A stretch of DNA of 64,000 nt, taken from NCBI RefSeq assembly GCF_040566555.1, contig NZ_JBEWYP010000001.1, positions 620,001 to 684,000 on the forward strand, given 5' to 3'. Shown one piece after another: positions 52,271 through 62,453 of the stretch. The notes under the pieces are model-generated. The model made no database searches. It was not told where the DNA came from and saw only the letters and a program-made list of their open reading frames with translations. The translations under genes and the position numbers were made by a program. Source of the stretch: Sediminicola sp040566555. Lineage in GTDB: Bacteria > Bacteroidota > Bacteroidia > Flavobacteriales > Flavobacteriaceae. Numbering within the stretch: the stretch's first letter is position 1; each line of letters begins with the position of its first letter.

Positions 52271-54106
52271 ATGCAACCTATGAAACTACTCTCCTCTACC
52301 CTTATTATCCTTTTGACAGTGCTCATAGGATGCAAAGATCAGAAGCCAGCCCCTGCACGGGATGATTCAGCCTCTTTGGACAGTCTGTTCCAAGAATATT
52401 ACCACTTCAAGCAGCGCATCAACCCTATAGAGGCCAGCAAAGGTGGGGAAACCAAATACAACGATCATATTGCCAATTACATATCCGATCCATATCAAAA
52501 AGATCTAAAAACAAACTACGGACAATTTTTGGAGGCCTCCAAGAAGTACGATTCCACTATGGTCTCCCCTGCCCAATGGATGAGCCTAAAAGTATTACAG
52601 TGGGACTGTAACATAAAATTGGAGGGACTCAACAATAACTTGGTCACCATTGCCTCTCCCATCTACGATATGCCCAGTTTTGAATTGATGCCACTGGCAC
52701 AGATCTCCTCCCTACAGTTGTACGTGGCACAACTGGCCACCGGAAAAAGCGTACAGCCTTTTCATACCGTAAAAGATTATGAAAACTGGCTGAAAAGGGT
52801 AGATGATTACCTTGTGTTTTTGGATACCTGTATAGTTAAAATGAAAGTTGGAATGTCCAAGGCCGTTGTCCTGCCAAAAGTGCTTACCGAAAAGATGGTT
52901 CCCCAATTGGACGCCTTCATCACTGATCCTGTGGAGGAACATTTATTTTTTACCCCCATTACCGCTATGCCCGAAGACTTTTCTAAAGAGGACCGTGAGC
53001 GGCTCTCAAAAGCTTACGGCAAAATGATTACGGATAAACTAAAGCCCAAATACAAAGACCTGCAACAGTTCCTCATCCAACAATATCTCCCTTCGTGTAG
53101 GGAATCCTCTGGCTTGGGTGCCTTGCCCAATGGGCCCGAGACCTACAACTATCTCATAAAATACCATACAACTACCAATATGACGGTAGACGAGATTCAC
53201 GAACTGGGAAAAAGTGAGGTTACCCGCATCCTTATAGAAATGGAAAAGGCAAAAACCAAGATCGGATTCAAAGGGGATATCAAATCCTTTTTTGAGCATA
53301 TCAGATCCCGAAAAGATCAGATGCCCTTTACGGAGGCAAGTCAGGTGATTGATAATTTCAACAGCATTAAAGACAGGATAGGCCTAAAACTAAAGGACGT
53401 TTTTGATATTAGTCCAAAAGCCGATTTTGAAGTAAGGCGGACCGAAGCCTTCCGCGAAGCGTCGGCAAGTGCAGAATACGTTCCCGGCACCAAAGATGCG
53501 TCCAGGGCAGGTATTTTTTATGTACCCATTCCCGATGTGGCCTCCTATAACAAATATTCCGATGAAGCCCTCTTTTTACATGAGGCGATCCCAGGACACC
53601 ACTACCAATTGTCGTTACAACAAGAAAATACCAATCTGCCCGAGTTCCTTCATCCCGAAAGTATGGGCGTGTTTGTAGAAGGCTGGGCCCTCTATGCTGA
53701 ATCCTTGGGGAAAGAACTGGGGCTTTATGAAGATCCCATCCAATACTTTGGGATGCTGAGCATGGAAATGCACAGGGCCATTCGTTTGGTGGTAGATACC
53801 GGGATCCACGGGAAAGGGTGGACCAGGGAACAGGCGATACAATATTCGTTGGAAAACGAAGCCGAATCAGAAGCAGCAGTAATTTCCGAGATTGAACGCT
53901 ACATGGCCACTCCGGGTCAGGCCTTGTCCTACAAGATAGGCCAGTTGAAGATCAGGGAATTGAGGACCAGGGCAGAATCTGCCTTGGGAGAAGCTTTTAG
54001 TATCCAGGAATTCCACAACCAGGTACTTAATTCGGGGAGCCTCCCGTTAGTGCTCTTGGAGGAAAAAATTGAGGCATGGATCAAAAATGGGGGCAAGAAA
54101 AGCTAG
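52271..54106 (+). CDS. DUF885 lipoprotein, putative zinc peptidase
   Basis: 611 residues. Lipoprotein signal (STLIILLTVLIGCKD, lipobox LIGC). The family's zinc motif HEAIPGHHYQLSL is near residue 436; a later glutamate (ENEAESEA near 535) may be a third ligand. DUF885 proteins are distant relatives of M32/M3-type peptidases. The product should be anchored in the envelope. ATG 52271 or ATG 52280 could start it. Confidence 0.87.
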   Translation: MQPMKLLSSTLIILLTVLIGCKDQKPAPARDDSASLDSLFQEYYHFKQRINPIEASKGGETKYNDHIANYISDPYQKDLKTNYGQFLEASKKYDSTMVSPAQWMSLKVLQWDCNIKLEGLNNNLVTIASPIYDMPSFELMPLAQISSLQLYVAQLATGKSVQPFHTVKDYENWLKRVDDYLVFLDTCIVKMKVGMSKAVVLPKVLTEKMVPQLDAFITDPVEEHLFFTPITAMPEDFSKEDRERLSKAYGKMITDKLKPKYKDLQQFLIQQYLPSCRESSGLGALPNGPETYNYLIKYHTTTNMTVDEIHELGKSEVTRILIEMEKAKTKIGFKGDIKSFFEHIRSRKDQMPFTEASQVIDNFNSIKDRIGLKLKDVFDISPKADFEVRRTEAFREASASAEYVPGTKDASRAGIFYVPIPDVASYNKYSDEALFLHEAIPGHHYQLSLQQENTNLPEFLHPESMGVFVEGWALYAESLGKELGLYEDPIQYFGMLSMEMHRAIRLVVDTGIHGKGWTREQAIQYSLENEAESEAAVISEIERYMATPGQALSYKIGQLKIRELRTRAESALGEAFSIQEFHNQVLNSGSLPLVLLEEKIEAWIKNGGKKS

Positions 54107-54193
54107 TCCCGTTTTGATAGCTGAAGGAGCCAAGACATTGCTAATGAGCGTAAAATCCCTTAACTTAAGGTGATTTTCTAAAACGTCAGAGTG

Positions 54194-54460
54194 ATGAAAA
54201 CATACAAGAATTGTCAAAGTTGTGGCATGCCCATCCGTAAAGACCCCAAAAAAGGCGGTTCCAATGCAGATGGCTCACGTAGTTTAATGTATTGCAGTTA
54301 TTGTTATCAGGATGGTGCATTTTCCCAACCCGACTTTAGCGTGGACGACATGAAAAAGTACTGTGTCGGGAAAATGAAGGAAATGGGATTTCCCGGGATG
54401 GTAGCTCGACTCTTTGCCGCAGGCCTTCCCAGACTGGAACGGTGGAAGAACAACAAATAG
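54194..54460 (+). CDS. Zinc-ribbon protein
   Basis: 88 residues from ATG 54194 (a GTG precedes it). Cysteine set NCQSCGMPI and YCSYCYQDG make a four-Cys zinc site, matching the 'putative zinc ribbon' family. The C-terminus is basic. No neighbour hints at its target. Confidence 0.82.
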   Translation: MKTYKNCQSCGMPIRKDPKKGGSNADGSRSLMYCSYCYQDGAFSQPDFSVDDMKKYCVGKMKEMGFPGMVARLFAAGLPRLERWKNNK

Positions 54461-54558
54461 AAGCATATCCTTTGTGTCAGTTTATACCCAAGTAAATTCC
54501 AATACTCATTAGGTATAATTTTAAGTAGGAGGTATCCACCAAACAGTATAGTAAGTAT

Positions 54559-55446
54559 ATGAAAAATCAAAATTCAATTTCACGAAGATTCGCACTTAAA
54601 AGTTCTGTTTTTGGATTATTGGCGGTTTCCATACCTAGTGTGGTCTTCGCGAAAAATATGGTTTCAATAGATCAGAAACCCATTATAAAAGAAGGATTGT
54701 CTCACGGATATCCGGCTATAGATGATGATATTGTTGCCCAAGTTGTTGGAGCCTCCCACTCCAATTTAGAAAAGATCAAAACGATGGTTTCGGCACGTCC
54801 AGAATTGTCACGGGCAACGTGGGATTGGGGTTTTGGAGATTGGGAAACGGCCATAGGTGCCGCCTCCCACGTGGGCCGTAGGGACATCGCCCAATTTTTA
54901 ATGGAACACGGCGCCCGTCCAGATATTTTCACCTATGCCATGTTAGGGGCATTGCCTGCCGTAAAATCAATGATAGAGGCCCAACCGGGGGTACAAACTA
55001 TTGCAGGACCACACGGAATCAGCCTTTTGCAGCATGTAAAAAATGGACTGCGTTTTGATGGGCTGACCCAAAAGCAAAAAAATGACAATCAGGCGCTGAT
55101 AGACTATTTGGAAAGCTTGGGCAATGCAGATATTCAAGTAGAGAATATGGCGCTTAGCGCCTTGGAAAAAGAAAGATACCTTGGGGATTACAAATATGGC
55201 GATGGTCCTGAAGATGGATTTAGCATTAAATTAAATATGAGAGATAACCTATCTTTTGGCAAACTTGGCAATTTTGGAGGTATGCTCTACAGAACTGGAG
55301 TGGACGAATTTATTTATAATGCCATGCCGACGGTGAAAATTGTATTCAACAAGGAGAGCAATAAAGTCACCGGCCTTACCATTCACGAACCAGACTTCAC
55401 CCTGACAGCAAAAAAGATGGATGAATCGCTTGGGTCAAAACAGTAA
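54559..55446 (+). CDS. Tat-exported ankyrin-like protein
   Basis: 295 residues. The N-terminus has SRRFALKSSVFGLLAVSIPS, a twin-arginine signal ending in VVFA. Then two or more ankyrin-like units (SNLEKIKTMVSARPELSRAT; GRRDIAQFLMEHGARPDIFT). The C-terminal 100 residues are beta-rich (LGDYKYGDGPEDGFSIKLNM). No enzyme motif. It may bind a protein partner in the periplasm. Confidence 0.75.
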   Translation: MKNQNSISRRFALKSSVFGLLAVSIPSVVFAKNMVSIDQKPIIKEGLSHGYPAIDDDIVAQVVGASHSNLEKIKTMVSARPELSRATWDWGFGDWETAIGAASHVGRRDIAQFLMEHGARPDIFTYAMLGALPAVKSMIEAQPGVQTIAGPHGISLLQHVKNGLRFDGLTQKQKNDNQALIDYLESLGNADIQVENMALSALEKERYLGDYKYGDGPEDGFSIKLNMRDNLSFGKLGNFGGMLYRTGVDEFIYNAMPTVKIVFNKESNKVTGLTIHEPDFTLTAKKMDESLGSKQ

Positions 55447-55477
55447 AATTTGAAACTGATCAAAACGTAAGACAACA

Positions 55478-56323
55478 ATGAAAATAAGGACTGTTTTTTT
55501 TATGTTCCTATGGACTACCTTGGTATGTTCCCAGTCCTATGATATCTATGTCAGCGATGCCGGCAATTTCGACAAACCGCCATGGCAAATCCTAAAATTC
55601 AATCAGCAAGGTGAAAATCCGACCGTATTTATAGACACCCATCTTAACTGGCCTCAGGATATCCTCTTTTTGGAAGATAGCAAAACGGTCCTGATCTCAA
55701 ATTTGGGCAGTGGCACCATCACAAAACACGATGCCAATACAGGTGCTTATATTGGAGATTTTGCAAAGGATATTTCTGGTCCCACCCGCACAAAACTCGG
55801 TCCTGACGGATTGTTGTACGTGTTGCAATGGACAGGGAACGGTAAGGTCCTCAGGTTTAATCTGGATGGCAACAATTTGGGAGAATTCACCAAAGTAGGA
55901 GTGCCTCAAAGTATAGGGCTCGATTGGGACGCTCAAGGGAATCTATATGTGTCTTCCTATAAAGATAAAACTATTCGCAAATACGATGCAAAAGGCAATG
56001 ATATGGGAATTTTCATCGATTCAAATTTAATGGGTCCCACCAACATTTGGTTCGATGCGGAAGGGGATCTCTTGGTTTCGGACTACAACGGCACCTCTAT
56101 AAAACGCTTTAGTGCCCAAGGGGCCTTTAAAGGTGATTTTATGGTGGGCTTGAAAAACTCTGAGGGCATCGCCTATACCCCAGAAGGCAATATTCTAGTG
56201 GGGAACGGGAATACCCATTCCGTAAAATTATTCGACCACATGGGCATCTATATTAAAGATATTATAGCCAATGGCTCGGGCAAGCTACTCACTCCCAATG
56301 CAGTGGTAATCAGGCACAAATAA
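55478..56323 (+). CDS. Secreted NHL/SMP-30-like beta-propeller protein
   Basis: 281 residues with a signal peptide (FFMFLWTTLVCSQS) and about six repeats of the form 'KHDANTGAYIGDF', 'LRFNLDGNNLGEF', 'RKYDAKGNDMGIF', 'KRFSAQGAFKGDF', 'KLFDHMGIYIKDI', each blade of NHL/SMP-30 propellers. It could bind ligands or proteins, or have lactonase-like activity. It follows the Tat-exported ankyrin-like gene by 31 bp. Confidence 0.82.
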   Translation: MKIRTVFFMFLWTTLVCSQSYDIYVSDAGNFDKPPWQILKFNQQGENPTVFIDTHLNWPQDILFLEDSKTVLISNLGSGTITKHDANTGAYIGDFAKDISGPTRTKLGPDGLLYVLQWTGNGKVLRFNLDGNNLGEFTKVGVPQSIGLDWDAQGNLYVSSYKDKTIRKYDAKGNDMGIFIDSNLMGPTNIWFDAEGDLLVSDYNGTSIKRFSAQGAFKGDFMVGLKNSEGIAYTPEGNILVGNGNTHSVKLFDHMGIYIKDIIANGSGKLLTPNAVVIRHK

Positions 56324-56353
56324 CACAAGACAGTATCACTAATAATTAAAACT

Positions 56354-56896
56354 ATGGACAAAGCATTACAGACCATGATTGACAATATGCCTGAAAAAAC
56401 GGGCAAATCCCTTCAGGAATGGAAAAAGCTTTTAAAGGCCAAAGCCTTTGCCAAACATTCGGAGGCCATGAATTTTCTAAAAAAAGAACATGGGGTGACA
56501 CATGGGTTTGCCAATACCATTGTTCTTCTATCCAAAGACAAGGGTGAAGCCCCGGAGGATTTGGTGGGCAATCAATATCAAGGTAAGGAACAGCTACTTC
56601 CCATTTACAACAAACTCATTGCCATCGTTGAGCAATTTGGTCCAGATGTAGTCATCACCCCAAAAAAAGGGACCGTTAGTCTCATTAGAAAAAAACAATT
56701 TGCTTTGATAAAACCAGCCACTAAAACTCGAGTGGATCTAGGCTTAAAACTGGTGGGCAAAGAAGAAACCACCCGTTTGGGCAACTCGGGTCCCTTTGGC
56801 GCCATGTGTACCCACAGAGTTCAAATTACGTCTGTTGATGAAGTAGACCAGCAACTCGAAGATTGGCTAAAAGAGGCCTATGAAAAGGCAACCTAG
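56354..56896 (+). CDS. DUF4287/DUF5655 domain protein
   Basis: 180 residues. N-terminal DUF4287 (KTGKSLQEWKKLLKAK; MNFLKKEHGVTHGFANTIV), and C-terminal DUF5655 (PDVVITPKKGTVSLIRKKQF; HRVQITSVDEVDQQLEDWL). Cytoplasmic, no catalytic site known. The C-terminal domain is often found in nuclease- or DNA-linked proteins. Confidence 0.85.
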   Translation: MDKALQTMIDNMPEKTGKSLQEWKKLLKAKAFAKHSEAMNFLKKEHGVTHGFANTIVLLSKDKGEAPEDLVGNQYQGKEQLLPIYNKLIAIVEQFGPDVVITPKKGTVSLIRKKQFALIKPATKTRVDLGLKLVGKEETTRLGNSGPFGAMCTHRVQITSVDEVDQQLEDWLKEAYEKAT

Positions 56897-56967
56897 ATTA
56901 GGGCACTAGCATATGGACAATGGTATCGGTATTTTGTTATATTTGTGCCTTCAAAAAAGCAGTCCCT

Positions 56968-57426
56968 ATGAGATATTCAATGTTGGCTTTGGTCTTTATT
57001 TTCTTCATTTCTTGTGAATCGGATAAAAAATCGGAGGACATCGATTACGTTGCCAAAAACGATCAAGAAATTACCGCTTATATCGCCGAAAACAACTTGG
57101 AGGCCCAGAAAAGCAATTCAGGATTGTATTATGTGATCAACGAAGAAGGAACAGGGGCACAACCTACAGCAACTTCCAACGTCACCGTGGCATACACGGG
57201 TTATTATCTCAACGGGAATGTATTTGATAAAAGTGATGCAAATGGTATTTCCTTTGGGTTAGACCGAGTAATCAAAGGATGGACAGAGGGCATCCCTTAT
57301 TTTAAGGAAGGTGGTAATGGAATCCTACTGGTACCTGCACATTTGGGCTATGGAAACAACAACTACAGTGGAATACCTGGAGGTTCAGTGCTTATCTTTG
57401 ATGTAAGCCTAATCTCGGTCAATTAA
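56968..57426 (+). CDS. FKBP-type peptidyl-prolyl isomerase lipoprotein
   Basis: 152 residues. Lipoprotein signal (MLALVFIFFISCES) and an FKBP domain: NVTVAYTGYYLNGNVFDKSD, VIKGWTEGIPYFKEGGNGIL, and VPAHLGYGNNNYSGIPGGSV. The active-site residues Tyr, Phe, Asp, Trp and the final Tyr are seen. It speeds proline isomerisation in exported proteins. ATG 56968 is chosen for the signal peptide. Confidence 0.9.
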   Translation: MRYSMLALVFIFFISCESDKKSEDIDYVAKNDQEITAYIAENNLEAQKSNSGLYYVINEEGTGAQPTATSNVTVAYTGYYLNGNVFDKSDANGISFGLDRVIKGWTEGIPYFKEGGNGILLVPAHLGYGNNNYSGIPGGSVLIFDVSLISVN

Positions 57427-57697
57427 AACCCATATTTTTTTAGAGTCCGTCTGAATTTGACGGACCTGTCCAATAGTCATTATCTTAAATGGCTATGTCT
57501 TCCACGTTAAAAAATTTACTTAACTTTAAGAGAAGTAACCTATCGGACTTCTTAAGTTGAAGGATGTACGTATGTATATCCAACTTCCTTCCCCCATTAT
57601 TACGGTCCGGAACCAATCATGGGATCTGAATGACCAATTGTAACCGGTATTCTGAAAGCCCAGATCTGCAGGCAGTATGTGTTTTTATAAATAACCG
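57427..57697. other. Non-coding interval with two hairpins
   Basis: Two inverted repeats: GTCCGTC-TGAATTT-GACGGAC at 57445-57465 just after the FKBP stop (no T-run), and a longer imperfect one at 57554-57586 (AAGTTG...CAACTT around GGATGTAC-GTAT-GTATATCC). Could be a leader structure of the transporter gene. No ORF. Confidence 0.4.
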
Positions 57698-59878
57698 ATG
57701 ATGACCAAAAAAACATTCGGAACTTTTGCTGGTGTATTCACTCCCACGACCCTGACAATTCTTGGGGTCATTATGTATATCCGTCAGCCTTGGGTAGTGG
57801 GCAATGCGGGAGTATTGGGTGCAGTTGCCATTGTATTATTGGCCGTTGCCATCACCCTGACCACGGCCCTGAGCCTCTCCTCCATCACCACCAATGTGCG
57901 TATAGGAAGTGGTGGCGCTTTTAGCCTTATCTCACAGTCTTTGGGTCTGGAAATTGGCGGTGCCATAGGTATCCCGTTCTATTTTGCCCAATCTATAGCC
58001 GTTGCAATGTATATATTCGGTTTTCGGGAAGGACTGCAGACCCTTGTTCCAGGGGTGAACCCCATCATCTTGGACCTCCTTATTTTTGCCTTGGTCATGG
58101 GTATCGCCTTTATCAGTACCAGTTTTGCCTTTAAAATACAGTATGTTATTCTGGGAATCATCGTCCTCTCCCTCATCTCCATTTATGGTTCTCTATTCGT
58201 GAATGAACTAAACTTTAATTATGAGTGGTTCGGCACCTATCCGGGTTCCATAGAAAATGATTTTGGGGGCTCATCCTTTTGGATCGTCTTTGCCGTATTT
58301 TTCCCTGCAGTAACCGGGGTCATGGCCGGGGCAAACATGTCTGGAGACCTAACCAATCCACGGAAGAGTATTCCCTTGGGGACCATAACCTCCGTGATCC
58401 TCACAACGGTAATCTATATCAGTTTGATTTTTGTTGCGGCCATGATCGCCACTCCGGAAGAATTGGCAAAAAACTACAACGTTTTTATAGACAAGGCCCT
58501 TTTTGGCCCCATAGTCCTCGCCGGACTTCTAGGGGCTACCCTTTCCTCTGCCCTGGGGTCTTTTGTTGGGGCTCCCCGCATATTATTGGCCTTAGGTGAG
58601 AAGAACATCTTGCCCAAAAGTCAGAAATTGGCCAAGCTATCGAAAAAGGGGGAACCTGTGACCGCCATGATGGTGACAGCGTTTATCGTCCTGTTCGGTA
58701 TTTCCCTGCGGAACCTGAATACCATTGCCCCTTTGCTCACCATGTTCTTTATGATCACCTATGCCATGGTGAACGTTGTGGCCCTGGTAGAACAGACTTT
58801 GGGCCTGCCCAGTTATAGGCCGACCTTAAAAATACCCTTGATCATTCCGGCCATAGGGGCCTTTGGTTCCATAGCTATTATGTTTATCCTTAATGTTTTG
58901 GTAGCTCTGTTTTCCCTCATCTTTATCCTTATATTTTACATGTATTTGGTACGGATGAACATTAAGTCTGCCGCTGGGGATTCCAGAAGTGGACTGTTTA
59001 CCGCTCTTGCAGAATGGGCCACCAAAAAGACCAATGCCCTGAGACCTCAGCGAGAGGTACGTTCATGGCGCCCAGATCTTCTGATACCTATGACCATGAC
59101 CAAGGAACTGAGGAGTTCTTACAAGCTCATCCATTCCATCATATATCCTAAGGGCTCCATCAAAATATTGGCTCTGAGGAACGAAAATGAAACCGAACAG
59201 CGGAATATTGAGAGCTTTCTTAGAAATGCCATCCAGAAATTCAAGGAAAACGAATTATCAGCCTCCTACACCGTAATTGACAATACGGATTTCAATACCA
59301 CCATCAATGTGAGTATGCAATCCCTGAATGCCGCCTTTTTTAAACCCAACATTGTGTTTGTCAGCGTAGACTCCCTGGGAACCAATTTCTCCTATTATGA
59401 CCGACTCCTCTTGGACGCCAAGAAAAACAGTTTTGGGACCATTATCTATATCCCTTTTTCCACTGCCAGTCTGGCCATTGAAAAGAGTATCAATCTATGG
59501 ATGACCAACATCCCTATTGATTGGAAGGAAACTTTTAGCGTAAGAAACAACAACCTCTCTACCTTAATAGCCCTTTTGATCCGCAGAAACTGGAAAGGAT
59601 CTATTGAAGTCAACATTCTGAACAACAATCCCAATATGACCATCACCCACACCGATATAGAAGATTTGAGGACCATGGTACGATTTCCCAAGCATACCAG
59701 TATCTCCATCAAACAAGGGGATCTATTGGAAAATGTCAAAATGGAGCGCAATACGGATGTGAACATCTTCAGTATTGAAAATGGAATGACCATTGAAACC
59801 ATGGTGAAGATGGTCAACGAATCCCGTATCTCTGCCATCTTTTGTGCAGATTCAGAATTTGAAAATGTCCTGGTCTAA
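57698..59878 (+). CDS. SLC12-like (cation-chloride cotransporter type) permease
   Basis: 726 residues. Eleven or twelve membrane helices up to about 425, starting FGTFAGVFTPTTLTILGVIM with IRQPWVVGNAG, followed by GANMSGDLTNPRKSIPLGT, the signature shared with eukaryotic Na-K-Cl and K-Cl cotransporters. The 300-residue C-terminal cytoplasmic domain (PDLLIPMTMTKELRSSYKLI) is also as in SLC12 proteins. It should move cations with chloride, or amino acids. Two tandem ATGs at the start; the first is used here. Monocistronic. Confidence 0.88.
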   Translation: MMTKKTFGTFAGVFTPTTLTILGVIMYIRQPWVVGNAGVLGAVAIVLLAVAITLTTALSLSSITTNVRIGSGGAFSLISQSLGLEIGGAIGIPFYFAQSIAVAMYIFGFREGLQTLVPGVNPIILDLLIFALVMGIAFISTSFAFKIQYVILGIIVLSLISIYGSLFVNELNFNYEWFGTYPGSIENDFGGSSFWIVFAVFFPAVTGVMAGANMSGDLTNPRKSIPLGTITSVILTTVIYISLIFVAAMIATPEELAKNYNVFIDKALFGPIVLAGLLGATLSSALGSFVGAPRILLALGEKNILPKSQKLAKLSKKGEPVTAMMVTAFIVLFGISLRNLNTIAPLLTMFFMITYAMVNVVALVEQTLGLPSYRPTLKIPLIIPAIGAFGSIAIMFILNVLVALFSLIFILIFYMYLVRMNIKSAAGDSRSGLFTALAEWATKKTNALRPQREVRSWRPDLLIPMTMTKELRSSYKLIHSIIYPKGSIKILALRNENETEQRNIESFLRNAIQKFKENELSASYTVIDNTDFNTTINVSMQSLNAAFFKPNIVFVSVDSLGTNFSYYDRLLLDAKKNSFGTIIYIPFSTASLAIEKSINLWMTNIPIDWKETFSVRNNNLSTLIALLIRRNWKGSIEVNILNNNPNMTITHTDIEDLRTMVRFPKHTSISIKQGDLLENVKMERNTDVNIFSIENGMTIETMVKMVNESRISAIFCADSEFENVLV

Positions 59879-59894
59879 AAACCATTTTGCTTTT

Positions 59895-62453
59895 TTATCT
59901 GCCTTCCTTGCGCAATACCTCCAAAGGTGGACTTTTGACCACACTGCGGCTGTTGAGCAACCCTATGACCAAAACCAAAAGGGTAACACCCGGGAACAGG
60001 ACCAAAAACGGGAACATGGAAGGGACAAAGGAGGTTTTGAATACCAACAATGCCAATAATTGGCTCCCGATCAAGGATAAAAGTATCCCCGACAAACCGC
60101 CCAAGACCCCTAAATAGGTATATTCCAAAGCTGTGATCTTTAAAATCTGACTGCTTTTGGCTCCAATGGTTCGCAAGAGCACACTTTCCTTGATCCGCTG
60201 GTATTTACTGGTACGAACCGCCCCTAGCAGCACAATGATTCCAGTAAGAATGCTGAAAAATGCCATAAAATTGATGATCCAAGAAATTTTTTCCAAGAGA
60301 CCTTCAATAACAGATAGCACTTGCCTTAGATCTAAGATGGAAACATTGGGAAATTGTTTTACCAATTCCTTTTGCAAAAGGGCCGATTGCCTTTCATTGG
60401 GCACTTTGGTTGTCAACACCCGGAATTGTGGCGCATCTTCCAATACCCCTTTGGGGAAAACAATGGAAAAATTCAATTGCATCCTACTCCAATCCACCGT
60501 GCGGATACTACCAACAACCGTTTTCAAAAGAACCCCCTGTACATTAAAAGTAAGTTCATCCCCTACCTGTACTTTGGCATCTTCAGCAAAATTATCACTC
60601 ACGGAAATGGGAACTAAATCCCTTGAAGCGACCTCTCTGGTCCATTCCCCAGCCTCCATAGTTTCTGAAGCAATGAGGGAATCCCTATAAGTGACCCTAA
60701 ACTCATGGTTCAAAACCCATTGATTGATAGTAGAAGTGGTGTCCTTTCTAATATCATTCGCCATGACACCTTTGATACTTTCTACCCTCATGGTGATGAT
60801 CGGAATATCATCCAAAACAGGCAAATTACTCGTTTTTATTGTATTCGCCACTGCCAATTCCTGTCCGGCCTGCACATCCAATAAGATCATGTTCGGACTG
60901 TCCGAATTGGATTCTATAGAAGCTTGATCCAACAATATATCCTTGGTGAAATACAAGGTACTGATCAAAAAAGTACCTACCCCAATGGCCAGAACCAACG
61001 TTAAGGTTTGGTTCTGTGGCCTAAATAGATTCAGCAGACTTTGGCGGGCAGTAAAGCCCCAAGAGCTCGGGAAGTATTTTTTTATCCCTTTCATGAACAG
61101 GTTGGCCACTCCGCCCAAAATAGAGAAGGTTACTAATATGGCACCCACAAAGGCCAAAGAATAACGCCAATCCTTCAACAGCCAAAGGGCAAAGAGAAAA
61201 ACAAACAGGGTAATCCCCAAAGACACAAGTAACAGGGCCTTTCTCGATTTTTTCACTCCTTCCGTCCCAACACGCAGCGTTTGCAAGGGAGACACATACA
61301 AGGTCCCAATCAACGGGTATAGGGCAAAAAGTACGGACATGAGCACGCCCAACAACAAGCCCATAAATATGGCCTGGGCAGAGAATGAGATTTGGATCTC
61401 TATAGGAATAAGTCCTTGCAGCAACAACGGAAAAAGCTGTTGTAACAGAAGTCCGGCTACAGTTCCTATGATCCCCCCTAAAAGTCCCATAGCGGCAATC
61501 TGTATCAAATACATCACAAAGGTCTGTTTGCGGGTAGCACCTAGACATTTGAGAACGGCCACGGCACGTAGTTTTTCCTTAATATAAATATTGATGGCAC
61601 TGGCGATACCAACACAGCCCAATAAGAGGGAGATAAAAGCGACCAGGTTCAGGAACTTTCCGAAATTATCGTACCTACGCCCTAAGCGCTCACTAGTGGA
61701 GGTATGGGTGTCCAGATCGGCATCCTCGGCATCCAATTGCGGATCCAGGATTTTATCCAATTGTTCCATATCCGCCCCGTTTTTGGCCACGAAATAAAAT
61801 TCATAATCTACCCTACTTCCCTGTTGAATCAATCCGGTTTCTTCAATAAACCGGTAGGGAATTAAGATAGGCGGGGCTACGGAACTAAAAATGGCCGTGC
61901 TTCCAGGCACAGAATTAAGTGCTCCGGCAATAGGCAGGGTTATATTCCCCACCTTTATACTATCCCCAGGTTTTATCTCCAATTGGAGCATTACCGTAGC
62001 ATCTACCAATGCGGCTCCCTGATCTTGATATTCTTTAGCCGCAGTAATAGGTGTTGTCTCCAATTCCCCATAAAAAGGAAAACCTCCCTCTATGCCCCTA
62101 ACCTGTACCAACTTTGCGGCATCAGTTTTAGGGAAGGCGGCCATGGAAGCAAAATTGATTTCTTTCGCATTGGCACCCCCCAAGGAATCCATTAGAAATT
62201 GCACCCGCTCATTGGGCGGCTTTCCGCTGTCTATTATAAAATCGGCACCCATAAGTGCCTTGGATTGTAATTGAATATTGTCTTTGAGGTTCTCCCCAAA
62301 GGACTGAATGGATACTACGGCTGCAATCCCCAAAATGATGGAGGCCATAAAAAGTACCAGCTTGCTCCCACTGGCCCGGCCATCGCGCCATGCCATTTTT
62401 AACAGCCATGAGGTTCCAGCCTTTGAATATGGTGTAGAATTCTTATCGATCAT
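59895..62453 (-). CDS. ybbP: YbbP-like ABC transporter permease
   Basis: 852 residues with eight to ten membrane helices and two FtsX-like domains (YDNFGKFLNLVAFISLLLG and IINFMAFFSILTGIIVLLGA), plus large periplasmic parts, as in E. coli YbbP. The first residues run MIDKNSTPYSKAGTSWLLKM. The ATG overlaps the stop of the ATP-binding subunit gene by 4 nt. The pair forms an MacB/LolCDE-like transporter of unknown substrate, next to a TesA-like gene. Confidence 0.88.
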   Translation of the reverse strand: MIDKNSTPYSKAGTSWLLKMAWRDGRASGSKLVLFMASIILGIAAVVSIQSFGENLKDNIQLQSKALMGADFIIDSGKPPNERVQFLMDSLGGANAKEINFASMAAFPKTDAAKLVQVRGIEGGFPFYGELETTPITAAKEYQDQGAALVDATVMLQLEIKPGDSIKVGNITLPIAGALNSVPGSTAIFSSVAPPILIPYRFIEETGLIQQGSRVDYEFYFVAKNGADMEQLDKILDPQLDAEDADLDTHTSTSERLGRRYDNFGKFLNLVAFISLLLGCVGIASAINIYIKEKLRAVAVLKCLGATRKQTFVMYLIQIAAMGLLGGIIGTVAGLLLQQLFPLLLQGLIPIEIQISFSAQAIFMGLLLGVLMSVLFALYPLIGTLYVSPLQTLRVGTEGVKKSRKALLLVSLGITLFVFLFALWLLKDWRYSLAFVGAILVTFSILGGVANLFMKGIKKYFPSSWGFTARQSLLNLFRPQNQTLTLVLAIGVGTFLISTLYFTKDILLDQASIESNSDSPNMILLDVQAGQELAVANTIKTSNLPVLDDIPIITMRVESIKGVMANDIRKDTTSTINQWVLNHEFRVTYRDSLIASETMEAGEWTREVASRDLVPISVSDNFAEDAKVQVGDELTFNVQGVLLKTVVGSIRTVDWSRMQLNFSIVFPKGVLEDAPQFRVLTTKVPNERQSALLQKELVKQFPNVSILDLRQVLSVIEGLLEKISWIINFMAFFSILTGIIVLLGAVRTSKYQRIKESVLLRTIGAKSSQILKITALEYTYLGVLGGLSGILLSLIGSQLLALLVFKTSFVPSMFPFLVLFPGVTLLVLVIGLLNSRSVVKSPPLEVLRKEGR

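Noticed and set aside
57445..57465. Hairpin after the FKBP gene as terminator
   Set aside because: Good stem but no T-run on the relevant strand.
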